NCBI RefSeq assembly: GCF_018424685.1
Contig: NZ_QTKX01000001.1
Location: 310,001-374,000 of the forward strand
Direction: 5' to 3'
DNA length: 64,000 bases
From: Mesobacillus boroniphilus
Lineage (GTDB): Bacteria > Bacillota > Bacilli > Bacillales > Cytobacillaceae
Position numbers and translations under genes: made by a program
Notes under the pieces: model-generated
What the model saw: the letters and a program-made list of their open reading frames with translations, nothing else
Databases searched by the model: none
Told to the model about the DNA's origin: nothing
Shown here: one piece after another, positions 9,169-17,521 of the stretch
Numbering within the stretch: the stretch's first letter is position 1
How the letters are laid out: each line of letters starts with the position of its first letter

Positions 9169-9612
9169 ATGGGAAGGAAACGCAATCGGAAACAATCACC
9201 TTTGTTTTACATTAATCAACCAAATATTGAATTTCCTCAGCCTAATATGCAAAAAAGTTTTAACTATAAGGATGATGAGATTGTTGAAGATGAAGTATTG
9301 CCTGAAGACAACATCGTAACCGACGAAGTAGAAGGCCATGCGGAATCCGCAGAAATAATCGAAAATGAAGAGGTTAAAAAGAAAAAGAACTTTCATGATT
9401 ATACCATTGAAGAAAAGATTAGACATTTAAAGCTTGTCCCTGCCGCTGTAGCGAAGTTGAAATATGAATTCGTTACGGTTGGAAGAACGTACAAAGGGTA
9501 TTTTATGTCAATGGAAGGCGGAGCATTGATGATCCATTCGATCAGTCCGCGAAAGAAAAGTGTCAGTATCCCAGTAGAAGATTTGGTTGATATAAAAAGG
9601 CTTGGATTGTAA
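9169..9612 (+). CDS. cotO: Spore coat protein CotO
   Basis: 147 residues. The N-terminus is basic (MGRKRNRKQSPLFYINQPNI), the middle acidic and low-complexity (about 35-75), and the C-terminal half forms a compact domain with IRHLKLVPAAVAKLKYEF and YKGYFMSMEGG. This matches the CotO (YjbX) family needed for coat assembly in the mother cell. fabI-cotO-cotZ order is conserved in Bacillus. GGAGGTG precedes the ATG. Upstream, CATA at 9132 with an AC 17 bases before it resembles a SigK promoter, as expected for a late coat gene, but that match is weak. Confidence 0.85.
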   Translation: MGRKRNRKQSPLFYINQPNIEFPQPNMQKSFNYKDDEIVEDEVLPEDNIVTDEVEGHAESAEIIENEEVKKKKNFHDYTIEEKIRHLKLVPAAVAKLKYEFVTVGRTYKGYFMSMEGGALMIHSISPRKKSVSIPVEDLVDIKRLGL

Positions 9613-9617
9613 GGAAA

Positions 9618-9641
9618 GGCTTACCATCCTGGTAAGCCCCT
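9618..9641. terminator. Terminator between convergent coat genes
   Basis: GGCTTACC-ATCCT-GGTAAGCC, followed by a C/T-rich tail on the + strand. It lies between cotO (+) and the cotY/cotZ-type gene (-). Confidence 0.75.
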
Positions 9642-9652
9642 TTCTTACATGA

Positions 9653-10180
9653 TTATTCTGCTGAAGATGGACCTGGAAGACTAGATAAAGGCAATGCAGC
9701 TACTGGATCTAAGCATGTTACTGCACAGAAGCAATCAAGGTCAACTGTTAAGCAAATTCCAGTTCTGAAGAATTCATTGCGGGAGCCGCCAGTTTGAAGC
9801 TGATCGCATGGATCATCAAACCTTTTGCCTCTGTCCCCACGTGTAGTCAGCAATTCGATTTTAGCGCAGCAATCGGAATCTACAGAAGTTACCCTGAAGA
9901 AGAATGATTTAAAGCAATCTAGTCTTGTGCCTTCGCTGTTTGGCCTGATACGTGTACCAAAGCCTTCAAAAGGTACGCAGTCTCCACAGTAAAGAATTAG
10001 TGGAATTGTATCTAAATCGTTCGTTGGTGTTTGTGCGCCTGCAAGTAGCTCTCGAATCGACCTGTCGCAGCTAACGTCGCAATCAGTATCCACGCCATCT
10101 ACTTCGTCTTGTGCGTCCGCAACTGCTCTCAGTACTTCACATACACAGTTGTCGTCATCACGATTTCTACCTTTGCAACC
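9653..10180 (-). CDS. cotZ: Cysteine-rich spore coat protein, CotY/CotZ family
   Basis: Outer coat/crust morphogenetic protein that self-assembles through disulfides. 175 residues from the ATG that follows AAAGGAGATG; an upstream in-frame extension to 10348 has no homology or Shine-Dalgarno support and was dropped. About fifteen cysteines are spread through the chain. The family's conserved C-terminal core is present: FFFRVTSVDSDCCAKIELL, then VDLDCFCAVTCLDP. CotY and CotZ are paralogues, so the letter is uncertain; only one copy is seen here, where B. subtilis has several cot genes. The C-terminus is a short Pro/Ser tail, not poly-His. Confidence 0.88.
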   Translation of the reverse strand, partial: GCKGRNRDDDNCVCEVLRAVADAQDEVDGVDTDCDVSCDRSIRELLAGAQTPTNDLDTIPLILYCGDCVPFEGFGTRIRPNSEGTRLDCFKSFFFRVTSVDSDCCAKIELLTTRGDRGKRFDDPCDQLQTGGSRNEFFRTGICLTVDLDCFCAVTCLDPVAALPLSSLPGPSSAE

Positions 10181-10382
10181 CATAAAATATTCATCTCCTT
10201 TTAGTTGATATGACCTATTGTCCTTAATAGAATATGAATCGCCCTCCCAATGGTGTGGGTGTTTGTCTAATTTTGAACAGGATTCCCATAAAAAAATGAT
10301 GACAGGAGCGGACAGGCTCAAGCCTATACATAGGTATTTATCATGCATAAAATGAAATGAATCAAACTGGGAGGTGTAAAGA

Positions 10383-10727
10383 TTGGAGAATTGGCTAGAT
10401 TTATTCCTTCTTGTTTTTGCAAGCTTTCGTCTGACCAGGCTGATTGTGTACGATACAATAACTGAATTCCTGCGTGAACCTTTCCATGAAACGATTATTG
10501 AAACGCTTGAGGATGGAAGTACGGAAACTTATATAGAAATAAAGGGAGATGGGCTCAGGTATTGGATTGGCGAGCTATTAAGCTGCCACTGGTGCACTGG
10601 TATTTGGTCAGCTTCTTTCCTGTATGCTGGCTTTGCATTGTTACCGAAGCTAGCAATGCCAGTCATCACTGTGCTGGCAATCGCAGGAATCGCCTCGGTT
10701 ATCCAGCATCATTTTATAAAAGACTGA
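10383..10727 (+). CDS. yjcA: DUF1360 membrane protein, YjcA-like sporulation protein
   Basis: 114 residues starting at TTG 10383, six bases after GGGAGGTG. The N-terminal helix (LDLFLLVFASFRLTRLIVYD), the central CHWCTGIW motif and two C-terminal helices are typical of DUF1360. In B. subtilis yjcA follows the cotVWXYZ cluster and is sporulation-associated; the molecular role is unknown. The CxxC could bind metal or form a disulfide (inference). Confidence 0.85.
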   Translation: MENWLDLFLLVFASFRLTRLIVYDTITEFLREPFHETIIETLEDGSTETYIEIKGDGLRYWIGELLSCHWCTGIWSASFLYAGFALLPKLAMPVITVLAIAGIASVIQHHFIKD

Positions 10728-10815
10728 CATATAAACTTAGTGAGTCCGTCCAGAACCCCTTCGGATTCTTGTTCATAAACTATCGTATGGACTCTTTAAT
10801 GAAGGGGTTGTAATA

Positions 10816-10938
10816 ATGGAGGAAAAACAAAAAACGAAAAGCACCAAGGGTTCAACTGTATCCAAAAGTAATGCCGCAACCCGCCGAGTGCGAAAAAAAC
10901 GTGGCTGTGGCTGCGGTAAAAAGAAAAAACAAGCATAA
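10816..10938 (+). CDS. 40-residue Cys/Lys-rich basic peptide, unknown
   Basis: ATG 10816 to TAA 10938. The Ser/Thr/Lys-rich N-terminus is followed by RRVRKKRGCGCGKKKKQA, with two cysteines in a CGCG motif inside a strongly basic tail. It sits between yjcA and the spoVA block and is followed by a good terminator, so it is probably expressed during sporulation with its neighbours. A weak GAAGGGG lies upstream, with a CCCCTTC/GAAGGGG pair (about 10756-10809) that could fold over the start region. No family recognised. It may be a DNA- or coat-binding peptide (inference only). Confidence 0.65.
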   Translation: MEEKQKTKSTKGSTVSKSNAATRRVRKKRGCGCGKKKKQA

Positions 10939-10943
10939 AAGCA

Positions 10944-10982
10944 GCGTCTGCCAAACTTTATTGGCAGGCGTTATTTTTTTTT
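10944..10982 (+). terminator. Terminator after the 40-aa peptide gene
   Basis: GTCTGCCAA-ACTTTA-TTGGCAGGC (one G-T pair) followed by TTATTTTTTTTT. Confidence 0.88.
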
Positions 10983-11202
10983 GTAGATTACGTTGAATGG
11001 GGAATTCTATAGAGACCAATGAGGATGGTTTTTGAGATGGAAGTACTTAAAAAATCTTATTATGGCTATCAAAGCTTTTTAGCGCAAAGACGGCTCAAAA
11101 GCTATTTGCATTAACTGGAAATAAAACTCACTCTAAAAAATTCATAAATTGGGTTTTAAACGTGGAAAATAATTTTATCAGATGAACCATAGGAAGGGAT
11201 TA

Positions 11203-11694
11203 ATGATGAATATGAAACATGCTGTAAAGATTTTGGCGATTATAATTTTGCTAGGCAGTGGTACTGCTGGCTGCACTTCTTTTGGTAAAACTTCTCCGGA
11301 GAGCAGAGCATCGATGATTCAGTCAGTCAATCCTGATCCAGGAGCGACAAATGATTTGGATGAAAAGGATCTCAAACTGGCTAAGAAGGTCAAGAAGGAT
11401 ATCGCTGCACTTGATGAAATATATGATGTTGCGGTCATTGTAGGGAAAAAAGAAATATTAGTTGCATATAAGGTCAAGCATTTGAAGCGCTTCGGCATGA
11501 AGCGCATCGAGAAAGAAATCAATAAGAAACTTGAAAAGAATTACCCTGATGATGACTTCATTGTTTCTAGTGATTATAAGATTTTTATTGAGGCGGTAGA
11601 GCTTCGGGAGAGAATGAAAGACCCGTCCTTTCCGGATAAGAAAGCAGAGGAACAATTACAGCGGATTATATCGTTGAAAAAAGAGTTGACTTAA
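11203..11694 (+). CDS. YhcN/YlaJ-family sporulation lipoprotein
   Basis: 163 residues from ATG 11203, preceded by AGGAAGG; an ATG at 11182 lacks a site. A signal helix ends in GTAGC (Cys 24), a lipoprotein cleavage site with an atypical -3 residue. The remainder is the YhcN/YlaJ domain (KIEDAV.. type: LAKKVKKDIAALDEIYDVAVIVGKKEILVAYKV), found in spore inner-membrane lipoproteins. As first gene of the spoVAC-D-Eb-DUF421 block, it matches the second type of spoVA operon described in Bacillaceae, including the mobile spoVA2mob operon linked to spore heat resistance. Confidence 0.85.
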   Translation: MMNMKHAVKILAIIILLGSGTAGCTSFGKTSPESRASMIQSVNPDPGATNDLDEKDLKLAKKVKKDIAALDEIYDVAVIVGKKEILVAYKVKHLKRFGMKRIEKEINKKLEKNYPDDDFIVSSDYKIFIEAVELRERMKDPSFPDKKAEEQLQRIISLKKELT

Positions 11695-11709
11695 GAAAGG
11701 ATGGGTGAA

Positions 11710-12189
11710 ATGGGGGATAAACAAAAGCAAAAGATGACACCTGAGCAGCAACAGTATCAGCAGCTCGAACAGAAACATGAGCTTAAACGTCCGGTAGTAA
11801 AAAATTGCATCAAAGCATTTTTGGTTGGTGGATTGATTTGTACGATTGGTCAGGCAATAACCTACTTTTATATATATTTTTTTAATTTTACTGAACAAAC
11901 AGCTGGTAATCCGACAGTTGCTACGATGATTTTCATTTCCATGCTGTTGACAGGATTTGGTGTTTATGACCGTATCGGTCAATTCGCAGGGGCGGGAAGT
12001 GCCGTACCGGTGACTGGCTTTGGAAACTCCGTTATCTCGGCAGCGATTGAACACCGAACTGAAGGCTTTGTCCTAGGTGTCGGTGGAAATATGTTTAAAC
12101 TGGCAGGGACAGTAATCTTATTTGGTGTCTTTTCAGCTTTTGTCGTCGCACTCGTAAAAACTTTGTTGACGATGATGGGGGTGCTGTAA
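11710..12189 (+). CDS. spoVAC: Stage V sporulation protein AC
   Basis: Membrane channel component of the SpoVA apparatus that moves Ca2+-dipicolinic acid into and out of the spore. 159 residues from ATG 11710, nine bases after AAGG; ATG 11701 abuts the site. A Gln-rich, charged N-terminus precedes about four helices with VGGLICTIGQ and FAGAGSAVPVTGFGNS, the repeat shared with SpoVAEb. It is 15 bases after the lipoprotein gene and its stop abuts the ATG of spoVAD. Confidence 0.95.
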   Translation: MGDKQKQKMTPEQQQYQQLEQKHELKRPVVKNCIKAFLVGGLICTIGQAITYFYIYFFNFTEQTAGNPTVATMIFISMLLTGFGVYDRIGQFAGAGSAVPVTGFGNSVISAAIEHRTEGFVLGVGGNMFKLAGTVILFGVFSAFVVALVKTLLTMMGVL

Positions 12190-13203
12190 ATGTTGATTGG
12201 AAAGCAATCATGGCAATTTGCGAACCGGCCAGTTATCGAATCATGGGGCTCATCCGGTGGTCCTTTTGAAGCTGAGGGAAAACTCTCTGCTGACTTTGAT
12301 GTCCTTCATGACGATTTGTGGATGGGGGAAGATTCATACGAGAAAGCACATAGAGTTTTACTGGAAGAGGCAATCAAATCTGCGTTGCATAAAGGAAATT
12401 TCAATAAAGAGGATATGCAATTCATGCTTGCAGGGGATTTAATAAACCAGATCACGCCGACCAGTTTTGCTGCAAGGACGATGGAAATTCCTTATTTTGG
12501 CATCTTCGGTGCTTGCTCTACCTCAATGGAGGGCCTTGCGCTTGCATCATTTATTGTGAACTACCAGGGAGCAAAGAAAACTTTAACCGGTGCATCAAGT
12601 CACAATTCGGCGGCAGAAAAACAATTCCGCTACCCGACGGAATATGGCGGTCAAAAACCACCAACAGCGCAGTGGACTGTAACCGGAGCAGGAGCTGCCG
12701 TTTTAACAGACAACTCCAATAAACAGGGGAAAATCGTAACCACCTCTGCCACTATTGGGAAAGTAGTAGATATGGGGATAACAGATCCCTTTAATATGGG
12801 CGGGGCTATGGCACCTGCAGCTGCTGATACGATTATTTCTCACTTTAAAGATTTGGGTCGAGAACCGTCTTATTATGATTTAGTTGTCACAGGCGACCTT
12901 GGAAGGATTGGGCAGGCTACTACATACGAGCTTTTGCAGCAGTCCGGACTGGATATAAGGAAGGAACAATTTCAGGATTGTGGTTTGATGATTTATAACG
13001 ATGACCAGCCAGTCCAATCTGGAGGCAGCGGAGCAGGATGTTCGGCTTCCGTTCTATACGGGCATTTATTAAATCAAATGCAAAAGGGTCTCTATAAAAA
13101 AATACTTGTTGTTGCGACAGGAGCTTTGTTATCACCACTTTCATTCCAGCAAAATGAAACCATTCCATGTATAGCCCACGCTGTTTCAATTGAAATGAAC
13201 TAG
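12190..13203 (+). CDS. spoVAD: Stage V sporulation protein AD
   Basis: Soluble, DPA-binding SpoVA subunit at the outer face of the spore inner membrane. 337 residues with a thiolase-like fold: MLIGKQSWQFANRPV start, the GACSTSMEG Cys loop (Cys 109), the SSHNSAAEKQFR block and a GGSGAGCSAS late loop. SpoVAD is not a condensing enzyme; its pocket binds dipicolinate (family knowledge). The ATG directly follows the spoVAC stop, implying translational coupling. Confidence 0.96.
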   Translation: MLIGKQSWQFANRPVIESWGSSGGPFEAEGKLSADFDVLHDDLWMGEDSYEKAHRVLLEEAIKSALHKGNFNKEDMQFMLAGDLINQITPTSFAARTMEIPYFGIFGACSTSMEGLALASFIVNYQGAKKTLTGASSHNSAAEKQFRYPTEYGGQKPPTAQWTVTGAGAAVLTDNSNKQGKIVTTSATIGKVVDMGITDPFNMGGAMAPAAADTIISHFKDLGREPSYYDLVVTGDLGRIGQATTYELLQQSGLDIRKEQFQDCGLMIYNDDQPVQSGGSGAGCSASVLYGHLLNQMQKGLYKKILVVATGALLSPLSFQQNETIPCIAHAVSIEMN

Positions 13204-13218
13204 AAAGGAGGAATCGCT

Positions 13219-13575
13219 TTGCTACCAATGTTTTTCTGGGCTTTTGTTATCGGAGGCTTGATCTGTGTATTCGGCCAGTTGATGTTTGACATTGCGAAAT
13301 TGACACCAGGGCACACGATGAGTCTGCTTGTTGTTATTGGAGCTGTCCTTGATGGTTTTGGACTTTATGAACCTTTAATTGATTTTGCAGGAGCAGGTGC
13401 TACGATTCCAATCACAAGCTTTGGCAATTCGCTCGTTCACGGAGCGCTTCAGGAAGCTGAGCAGCATGGGCTGGTAGGTGTACTGACAGGGATGTTCGAA
13501 ATCACGAGTTCCGGTATGTCGGCTGCTGTAATCTTCGGCTTTATCGGCGCTCTTATCTTTAAGCCAAAAGGTTGA
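13219..13575 (+). CDS. spoVAE: Stage V sporulation protein AE (SpoVAEb)
   Basis: 118 residues from TTG 13219, preceded by an excellent AGAAAGGAGG. Four hydrophobic helices with [11 protein letters not shown] and [16 protein letters not shown] mirror SpoVAC. Together the small membrane subunits form the Ca-DPA channel. The operon has only SpoVAC, AD and AEb, with no SpoVAA, AB, AEa or AF, so it is the short version of spoVA. Confidence 0.93.
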   Translation: MLPMFFWAFVIGGLICVFGQLMFDIAKLTPGHTMSLLVVIGAVLDGFGLYEPLIDFAGAGATIPITSFGNSLVHGALQEAEQHGLVGVLTGMFEITSSGMSAAVIFGFIGALIFKPKG

Positions 13576-13599
13576 TTCTGTGTCTCAAGGGATGATCTA

Positions 13600-14316
13600 A
13601 TGCCGGATATTCTTGGAACCATCATACGCTCCATCTTGCTGATCATAGGCTTATTCATCATTACAAAGCTTCTTGGGAAAAAGCAGTTATCCAGCCTGTC
13701 ATTTTTTGAATATATCGTTGGAATCACTGTGGGCGACATAGCCGGTACTTTAGCGATGGATCCTGATTTGAGCTTGAGGGATGGAATTGCCAGCCTGATT
13801 GTCTGGTCATTTGTCCCTTTGGCGATTTCAACAATATCCTTAAGAAGCAGAGCATTTCGCAAAATAGTTGAGGGTAAACCAACTACCTTCATTGAAAATG
13901 GTAATATTCTCGAAAAGAATATGCGAAAAGAGAAATACAGCATAGATGAACTCCTGGAACAACTCCGCAAGAAGAGTGTATTCAAGGTAGCTGATGTTGA
14001 GTTTGCTTCGCTTGATTCGAATGGAGAATTGAGTGTTTTATTGAAGAAAGCTAAACAGCCTGTAAAGTATGAAGATATCGGAATTGAAATGGAAGAAGAG
14101 TCTGCCTCGGTGTCCGTTTTGATAGACGGTAAAATAATCGAGGAAAACCTTAGTCGGGCTGGTCTCGATAGAAATGCACTGATTGAAAAAATCCATGATA
14201 AAGGGTACAAGCTGCAGCAAGTTTTTTATGCAGAAGCGGATTCAAACGGAAACCTCAGTGTTGATCTGTATGATGAACATATTTCCTCCCATTTCCCAGA
14301 CTTTGATAATATTTAA
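13600..14316 (+). CDS. DUF421 (YetF-type) membrane protein linked to spoVA
   Basis: 238 residues. Three N-terminal helices with LGKKQLSSLSFFEYIVGITVGDIA, the DUF421 signature, are followed by a soluble domain (about 85-235) with the repeated D/S-x-NGxLSV element (FASLDSNGELSVLL, YAEADSNGNLSVDL). It starts 24 bases after spoVAEb and likely belongs to the operon. YetF/DUF421 proteins encoded with extra spoVA genes (the 2Duf type) are reported to raise spore wet-heat resistance through the inner membrane. A similar role here is inference. Confidence 0.85.
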   Translation: MPDILGTIIRSILLIIGLFIITKLLGKKQLSSLSFFEYIVGITVGDIAGTLAMDPDLSLRDGIASLIVWSFVPLAISTISLRSRAFRKIVEGKPTTFIENGNILEKNMRKEKYSIDELLEQLRKKSVFKVADVEFASLDSNGELSVLLKKAKQPVKYEDIGIEMEEESASVSVLIDGKIIEENLSRAGLDRNALIEKIHDKGYKLQQVFYAEADSNGNLSVDLYDEHISSHFPDFDNI

Positions 14317-14410
14317 CCCATGAATTATAAATGGGTGGGGGCTCGCCCATACATTTTCGATGTGCCTCACATATATTGCTATTGAGTAATAAAAAGTGAG
14401 GTGAAGAAGA

Positions 14411-14545
14411 ATGGGCTACGGTTATGGTGGCTTTTGCGGCGGCGGCTACGGCTACGGCGGTGGCGGCTATTACGGCTCCACTTTCGTATTGATCGTCGTA
14501 TTGTTCATTTTGTTGATTATTGTAGGAGCAAGCTTCTACAACTAA
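14411..14545 (+). CDS. yjcZ: YjcZ-family sporulation protein (44 aa)
   Basis: ATG 14411 to TAA 14545. A Gly/Tyr-rich head ([20 protein letters not shown]) is followed by one hydrophobic helix ([20 protein letters not shown]), the whole family pattern. AGGTGAAGAA precedes the ATG. Such tiny proteins are made in sporulating cells and found in spores; function unknown. A different frame of the same bases is open but is only a shadow. It has its own terminator. Confidence 0.9.
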   Translation: MGYGYGGFCGGGYGYGGGGYYGSTFVLIVVLFILLIIVGASFYN

Positions 14546-14556
14546 GAGAAAAGCAG

Positions 14557-14587
14557 AAAAAGCTGTTCCATTCGGAACAGCTTTTTC
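14557..14587 (+). terminator. Terminator after yjcZ
   Basis: AAAAAGCTGTTCC-ATTC-GGAACAGCTTTTT, a perfect 13-bp stem with T run. Confidence 0.93.
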
Positions 14588-14634
14588 TGGCTTTTATAAG
14601 AAAGCATAAACTTTTTGCACCAAGATTAGTGTCT

Positions 14635-14842
14635 AGCTCCAGCGCCTAGCCAGATTTCATCGCTGTGAAAGCTTCTGCGAGTATCTCGCGAGAAGCGTCA
14701 GCTTCGAGCAGCTCGAGTCGCTTGTCTAGCTTCGGCTCCTAACTCCTCGAGAAGCTTCGGTTCTGCCAATGAAGTGAAAGAACGACTTCACTGTCAGGCC
14801 CTCCAGCGCTTGTCGGGGCTGACCAAGGCACTTGCGCTTTTC
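14635..14842. repeat. Dispersed GC-rich intergenic repeat, copy 1
   Basis: Begins AGCTCCAGCGCCTAGCC and ends in a CTTGCGCTTTTC-like tail. Shared blocks with copy 2 (26790-27007) include TCTGCCAATGAAGT, AAAGAACGACTT, GTCAGGCCCTCC and CAGCGCTTGTCGG. It is clearly more GC-rich than its surroundings and carries internal palindromes (for example CTCGCGAG, CTCGAG). No convincing ORF, no inverted terminal repeats and no target duplication seen. Elements of this look are common between genes in Bacillaceae; function unknown. It fills the yjcZ-spoVIF gap. Confidence 0.8.
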
Positions 14843-14919
14843 TTATTTTACGAGCTCTCTTTCACCATTTCCAGCATCCTTCATACAATAGAGTAGTTAA
14901 AGAAGGAGGCGTGATTTAT

Positions 14920-15174
14920 ATGGATAATAATTTCTTCAAGAATATAGAAAAAAAGACTGGCGTAAATATGAATGATGTATTTGAGTTAGCGAATTCATTA
15001 CAAAATGCGAACTTTAAAGATGAGCAAACTGTAAGAGGCGTTATCCGCCGTGTTTCAAAAATGGCTAACAAGCCAGTAAGTAAAGAAATGGAAGACAAGA
15101 TAGTAGAATCCATTGTTAAGGATGGAAAGCAGCTCGACTTTGGCCAGATTTCTAAAATGATTAACAAGAAGTAA
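14920..15174 (+). CDS. spoVIF: Stage VI sporulation protein F
   Basis: 84 residues beginning MDNNFFKNIEKKTGVNM, closely matching B. subtilis SpoVIF (YjcC), a coat-assembly factor acting with GerE late in the mother cell. ATG 14920 is used; GTG 14911 would add three residues but lies inside the AAGGAGGCGTG site. A strong hairpin follows, and yjcD converges as in B. subtilis. Confidence 0.92.
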   Translation: MDNNFFKNIEKKTGVNMNDVFELANSLQNANFKDEQTVRGVIRRVSKMANKPVSKEMEDKIVESIVKDGKQLDFGQISKMINKK

Positions 15175-15181
15175 TTCTTGA

Positions 15182-15236
15182 ATGCCAAATCAGGACCTGA
15201 GTTTATATTCCCAGGTCCTGATTTGGCATCTTTCTT
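15182..15236. terminator. Strong bidirectional terminator between spoVIF and yjcD
   Basis: An 18-bp perfect inverted repeat (ATGCCAAATCAGGACCTG and its complement) followed by TCTTTCTTTTTA on the + strand. It overlaps the 3' end of yjcD. Confidence 0.88.
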
Positions 15237-17521
15237 TTTATATTGGATAAAAAACGGGAAGGATTAGCTTTTCTTCCACGTCTTCTTTGGGGAACGGAAA
15301 TGAACAAGTTCTTTTCTGCCCTTGTCACTGCTACATAGAGTAGTCGGCGTTCTTCTTCGAGAGGCTGGAGGTCTCCATTACGATAAGCATCCAAGGCATA
15401 TTCATGAGGGAGGCTTCCGTCTACGGTACCGGTTATATAGACATTTCTATATTCTAGTCCCTTGGATCGATGAATCGTACTGAGAGTAATGGCGTCAGTA
15501 AGATTCCTGCTGCTTCGTTTAATTTCCAGGTTCATGGCTGCCATATGGTCAGCGTGCTCAAGGAATTCTTTAACGGATTTAAAATTGCGCGCCGCCACTT
15601 TTAAATCCCGGATGTCATCCGATCCCTTTTCAAGCTGGTTGCCTTCATTTCCGCGCTTTTTGATAAAGTCCTGATATCCAAGATCCTTTTCGACTATATC
15701 AATCGCCGTAATTGGTGATAGAGATGACAGAGAGCGTACAATCGGAATGAGTTTTTTTAGTTTTTGTTCCTGGAAGGCAAAGCCGGTTTTTACATGAGTA
15801 AGTGCTTCAAGCATAGAACAATCGTTCAGGATGCTATTCGCCTGTAAATCTCGGAAAACCGACTGCTTTAAAAAGAGTGATGGAAGTATATTTTTGATTG
15901 CCTCAGGATCATCTGGATTCATACTTAGCCGCAAAAATGCCAGCATTCCTTTTACCATGAAACGCTCATAAAATGACTCAATATCCTGATCAAGACGGAA
16001 GGGCAAGCTTGAATTGGCTAGCCTCTCGAATACTGCGCGGCTAGCTGCGTTAGTCCTGAACAGGATGGTGAAATCACCCGGGCGTTCCCCATGTTCGATC
16101 CGCTCTTTTATATCTGTCAGAATCATCGTGGCCTCTTCTTCTTCATCATAAGGATGGAAGATAATCGGCGGGCACTCACCGGAAAATTGAGCTCGCATTT
16201 CTTTTTCATGACGAGTGAGATTGGCTGAGATTAAAGTGTTTGCTGTTTCGACAATCTCATGCGGCGATCGGTAATTTTGGTTCAAAATGATTAAATTAGT
16301 ATGTTGAAAGTCTGTCTTAAACTTGAACAGGTAGGCAGGGTCGCTGCCTCTGAATGAATAAATCGACTGGTCGTCATCGCCAACGGCGCAAACATTTCCA
16401 TGCTTGTCAGATAGCATTTTCATAAGTTCGTATTGAACTTTATTTATATCCTGGAACTCGTCGATTAAAAAATAGTGAAAACGATTTTGATAGTTTTTCA
16501 GTATTTCAGGCTTTTCCTTAAAAAGCTTATAGCAGCCGAGAAGCATATCGTCAAAATCGAATAAATTTTGCTTGTCTTTAGCAGCTTCATAGTCTTTATA
16601 TAGCAAAGCCACCTTTTCTTCCCATGGAGATTCTGGCTTAACTTCATGTGGCATGACCATGGTGTTTTTCCATAAACCGATTTGCTGGAGAGCTAGGTCA
16701 TAAGCAAACTCTTTGTCATCAAGCTGGAGTTTTCGGCCAGCCTCCTTTAAAATCTGTTCCCTCTGCCATTCTTTTTTCATAAGCTTGTCAGATGACCAAG
16801 TTTCACGTTCGTGAAAACAAAGGATTCGGTAGAAGATGCTATGGAAGGTGCCAGCGATCAGCTGATTGACCTTAGCGGGGGACATGCCCGGGTATAGGCC
16901 AATCCGCTTCTTCATCTCAGCGGCAGCCTTCGCTGTGAAGGTAACAAGCATGATAGAACCTGGATCAATTTTCTTCTCTTCAATCATGAAGGCGGTTCTC
17001 GCGGTCAGCACTCTCGTCTTTCCACTTCCAGCACCTGCCAAAATCAATAGTGGTCCTTCTGTAGAAACAACAGCTTTTTCCTGGTTGCCATCAAAATGGA
17101 TCCCAGCTTCTTTAAGCTGTTTTAAATAGTTTAACTTTACCCCTGGCTTGGCCGGTGGGAGCGGAGTAAAAGGTGAAGGGATTTTTACTTCCCGAGGAAA
17201 TACAAACTTTTCTTCTATTTCAGCTTCAGCCGTAATGGAGCGGGACTTCGGGATACGGAAGCCGTTTCGTTCGATATATTCTGCCTTATCGGAAGGCTGA
17301 ACTGAAGGTGAGGATTCATTTTGTTCATTGCAATCTTCTTTTGCGGAAAGATGATGGTAGAAATGGGGCTTGTCCTTGATGCCGAGGTAAAGACGTACAG
17401 GTCCTCCGCATACAGAGCAGGTAAGCATTCCTTTTTTTCCATCATCATAGAGCTTTTGATAATCCTCACGGTTATATTGATCAAGGCTTATTATCTGATG
17501 ATTACACTTGGCTGTTTTCAT
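15203..17521 (-). CDS. yjcD: UvrD/Rep-family ATP-dependent DNA helicase YjcD
   Basis: 772 residues, SF1A helicase. The N-terminal 80 residues carry a small Cys/His zinc-like module (CSVCGG at 35-40, then FYHH and C64), absent from PcrA. Helicase motifs follow: GAGSGKT (163-169), DEFQD (Walker B), GDDDQSIYSFRG (motif III), NYRSP (IV), TIHRSKGLEY (V) and LLYVAVTRAEKNLF (VI). The start is MKTAKCN, five bases after GATGAGGG; a longer frame to 17554 lacks a spaced site. Probable 3'-5' helicase in DNA repair. Place after spoVIF as in B. subtilis. Confidence 0.9.
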   Translation of the reverse strand: MKTAKCNHQIISLDQYNREDYQKLYDDGKKGMLTCSVCGGPVRLYLGIKDKPHFYHHLSAKEDCNEQNESSPSVQPSDKAEYIERNGFRIPKSRSITAEAEIEEKFVFPREVKIPSPFTPLPPAKPGVKLNYLKQLKEAGIHFDGNQEKAVVSTEGPLLILAGAGSGKTRVLTARTAFMIEEKKIDPGSIMLVTFTAKAAAEMKKRIGLYPGMSPAKVNQLIAGTFHSIFYRILCFHERETWSSDKLMKKEWQREQILKEAGRKLQLDDKEFAYDLALQQIGLWKNTMVMPHEVKPESPWEEKVALLYKDYEAAKDKQNLFDFDDMLLGCYKLFKEKPEILKNYQNRFHYFLIDEFQDINKVQYELMKMLSDKHGNVCAVGDDDQSIYSFRGSDPAYLFKFKTDFQHTNLIILNQNYRSPHEIVETANTLISANLTRHEKEMRAQFSGECPPIIFHPYDEEEEATMILTDIKERIEHGERPGDFTILFRTNAASRAVFERLANSSLPFRLDQDIESFYERFMVKGMLAFLRLSMNPDDPEAIKNILPSLFLKQSVFRDLQANSILNDCSMLEALTHVKTGFAFQEQKLKKLIPIVRSLSSLSPITAIDIVEKDLGYQDFIKKRGNEGNQLEKGSDDIRDLKVAARNFKSVKEFLEHADHMAAMNLEIKRSSRNLTDAITLSTIHRSKGLEYRNVYITGTVDGSLPHEYALDAYRNGDLQPLEEERRLLYVAVTRAEKNLFISVPQRRRGRKANPSRFLSNIKRKMPNQDLGI

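Noticed and set aside
9653..10348. 231-codon version of the CotY/Z gene
   Set aside because: The first 56 codons lack family similarity; the AAAGGAGATG site points to the internal ATG at 10180.
11203..14316. spoVA operon as a mobile (transposon-borne) element
   Set aside because: No transposase, resolvase or inverted ends; surrounding gene order is that of the Bacillus chromosome.
14401..14649. 82-codon Arg/Leu-rich ORF overlapping yjcZ
   Set aside because: Shadow frame of the Gly-rich yjcZ gene; it reads on through the terminator into the repeat.
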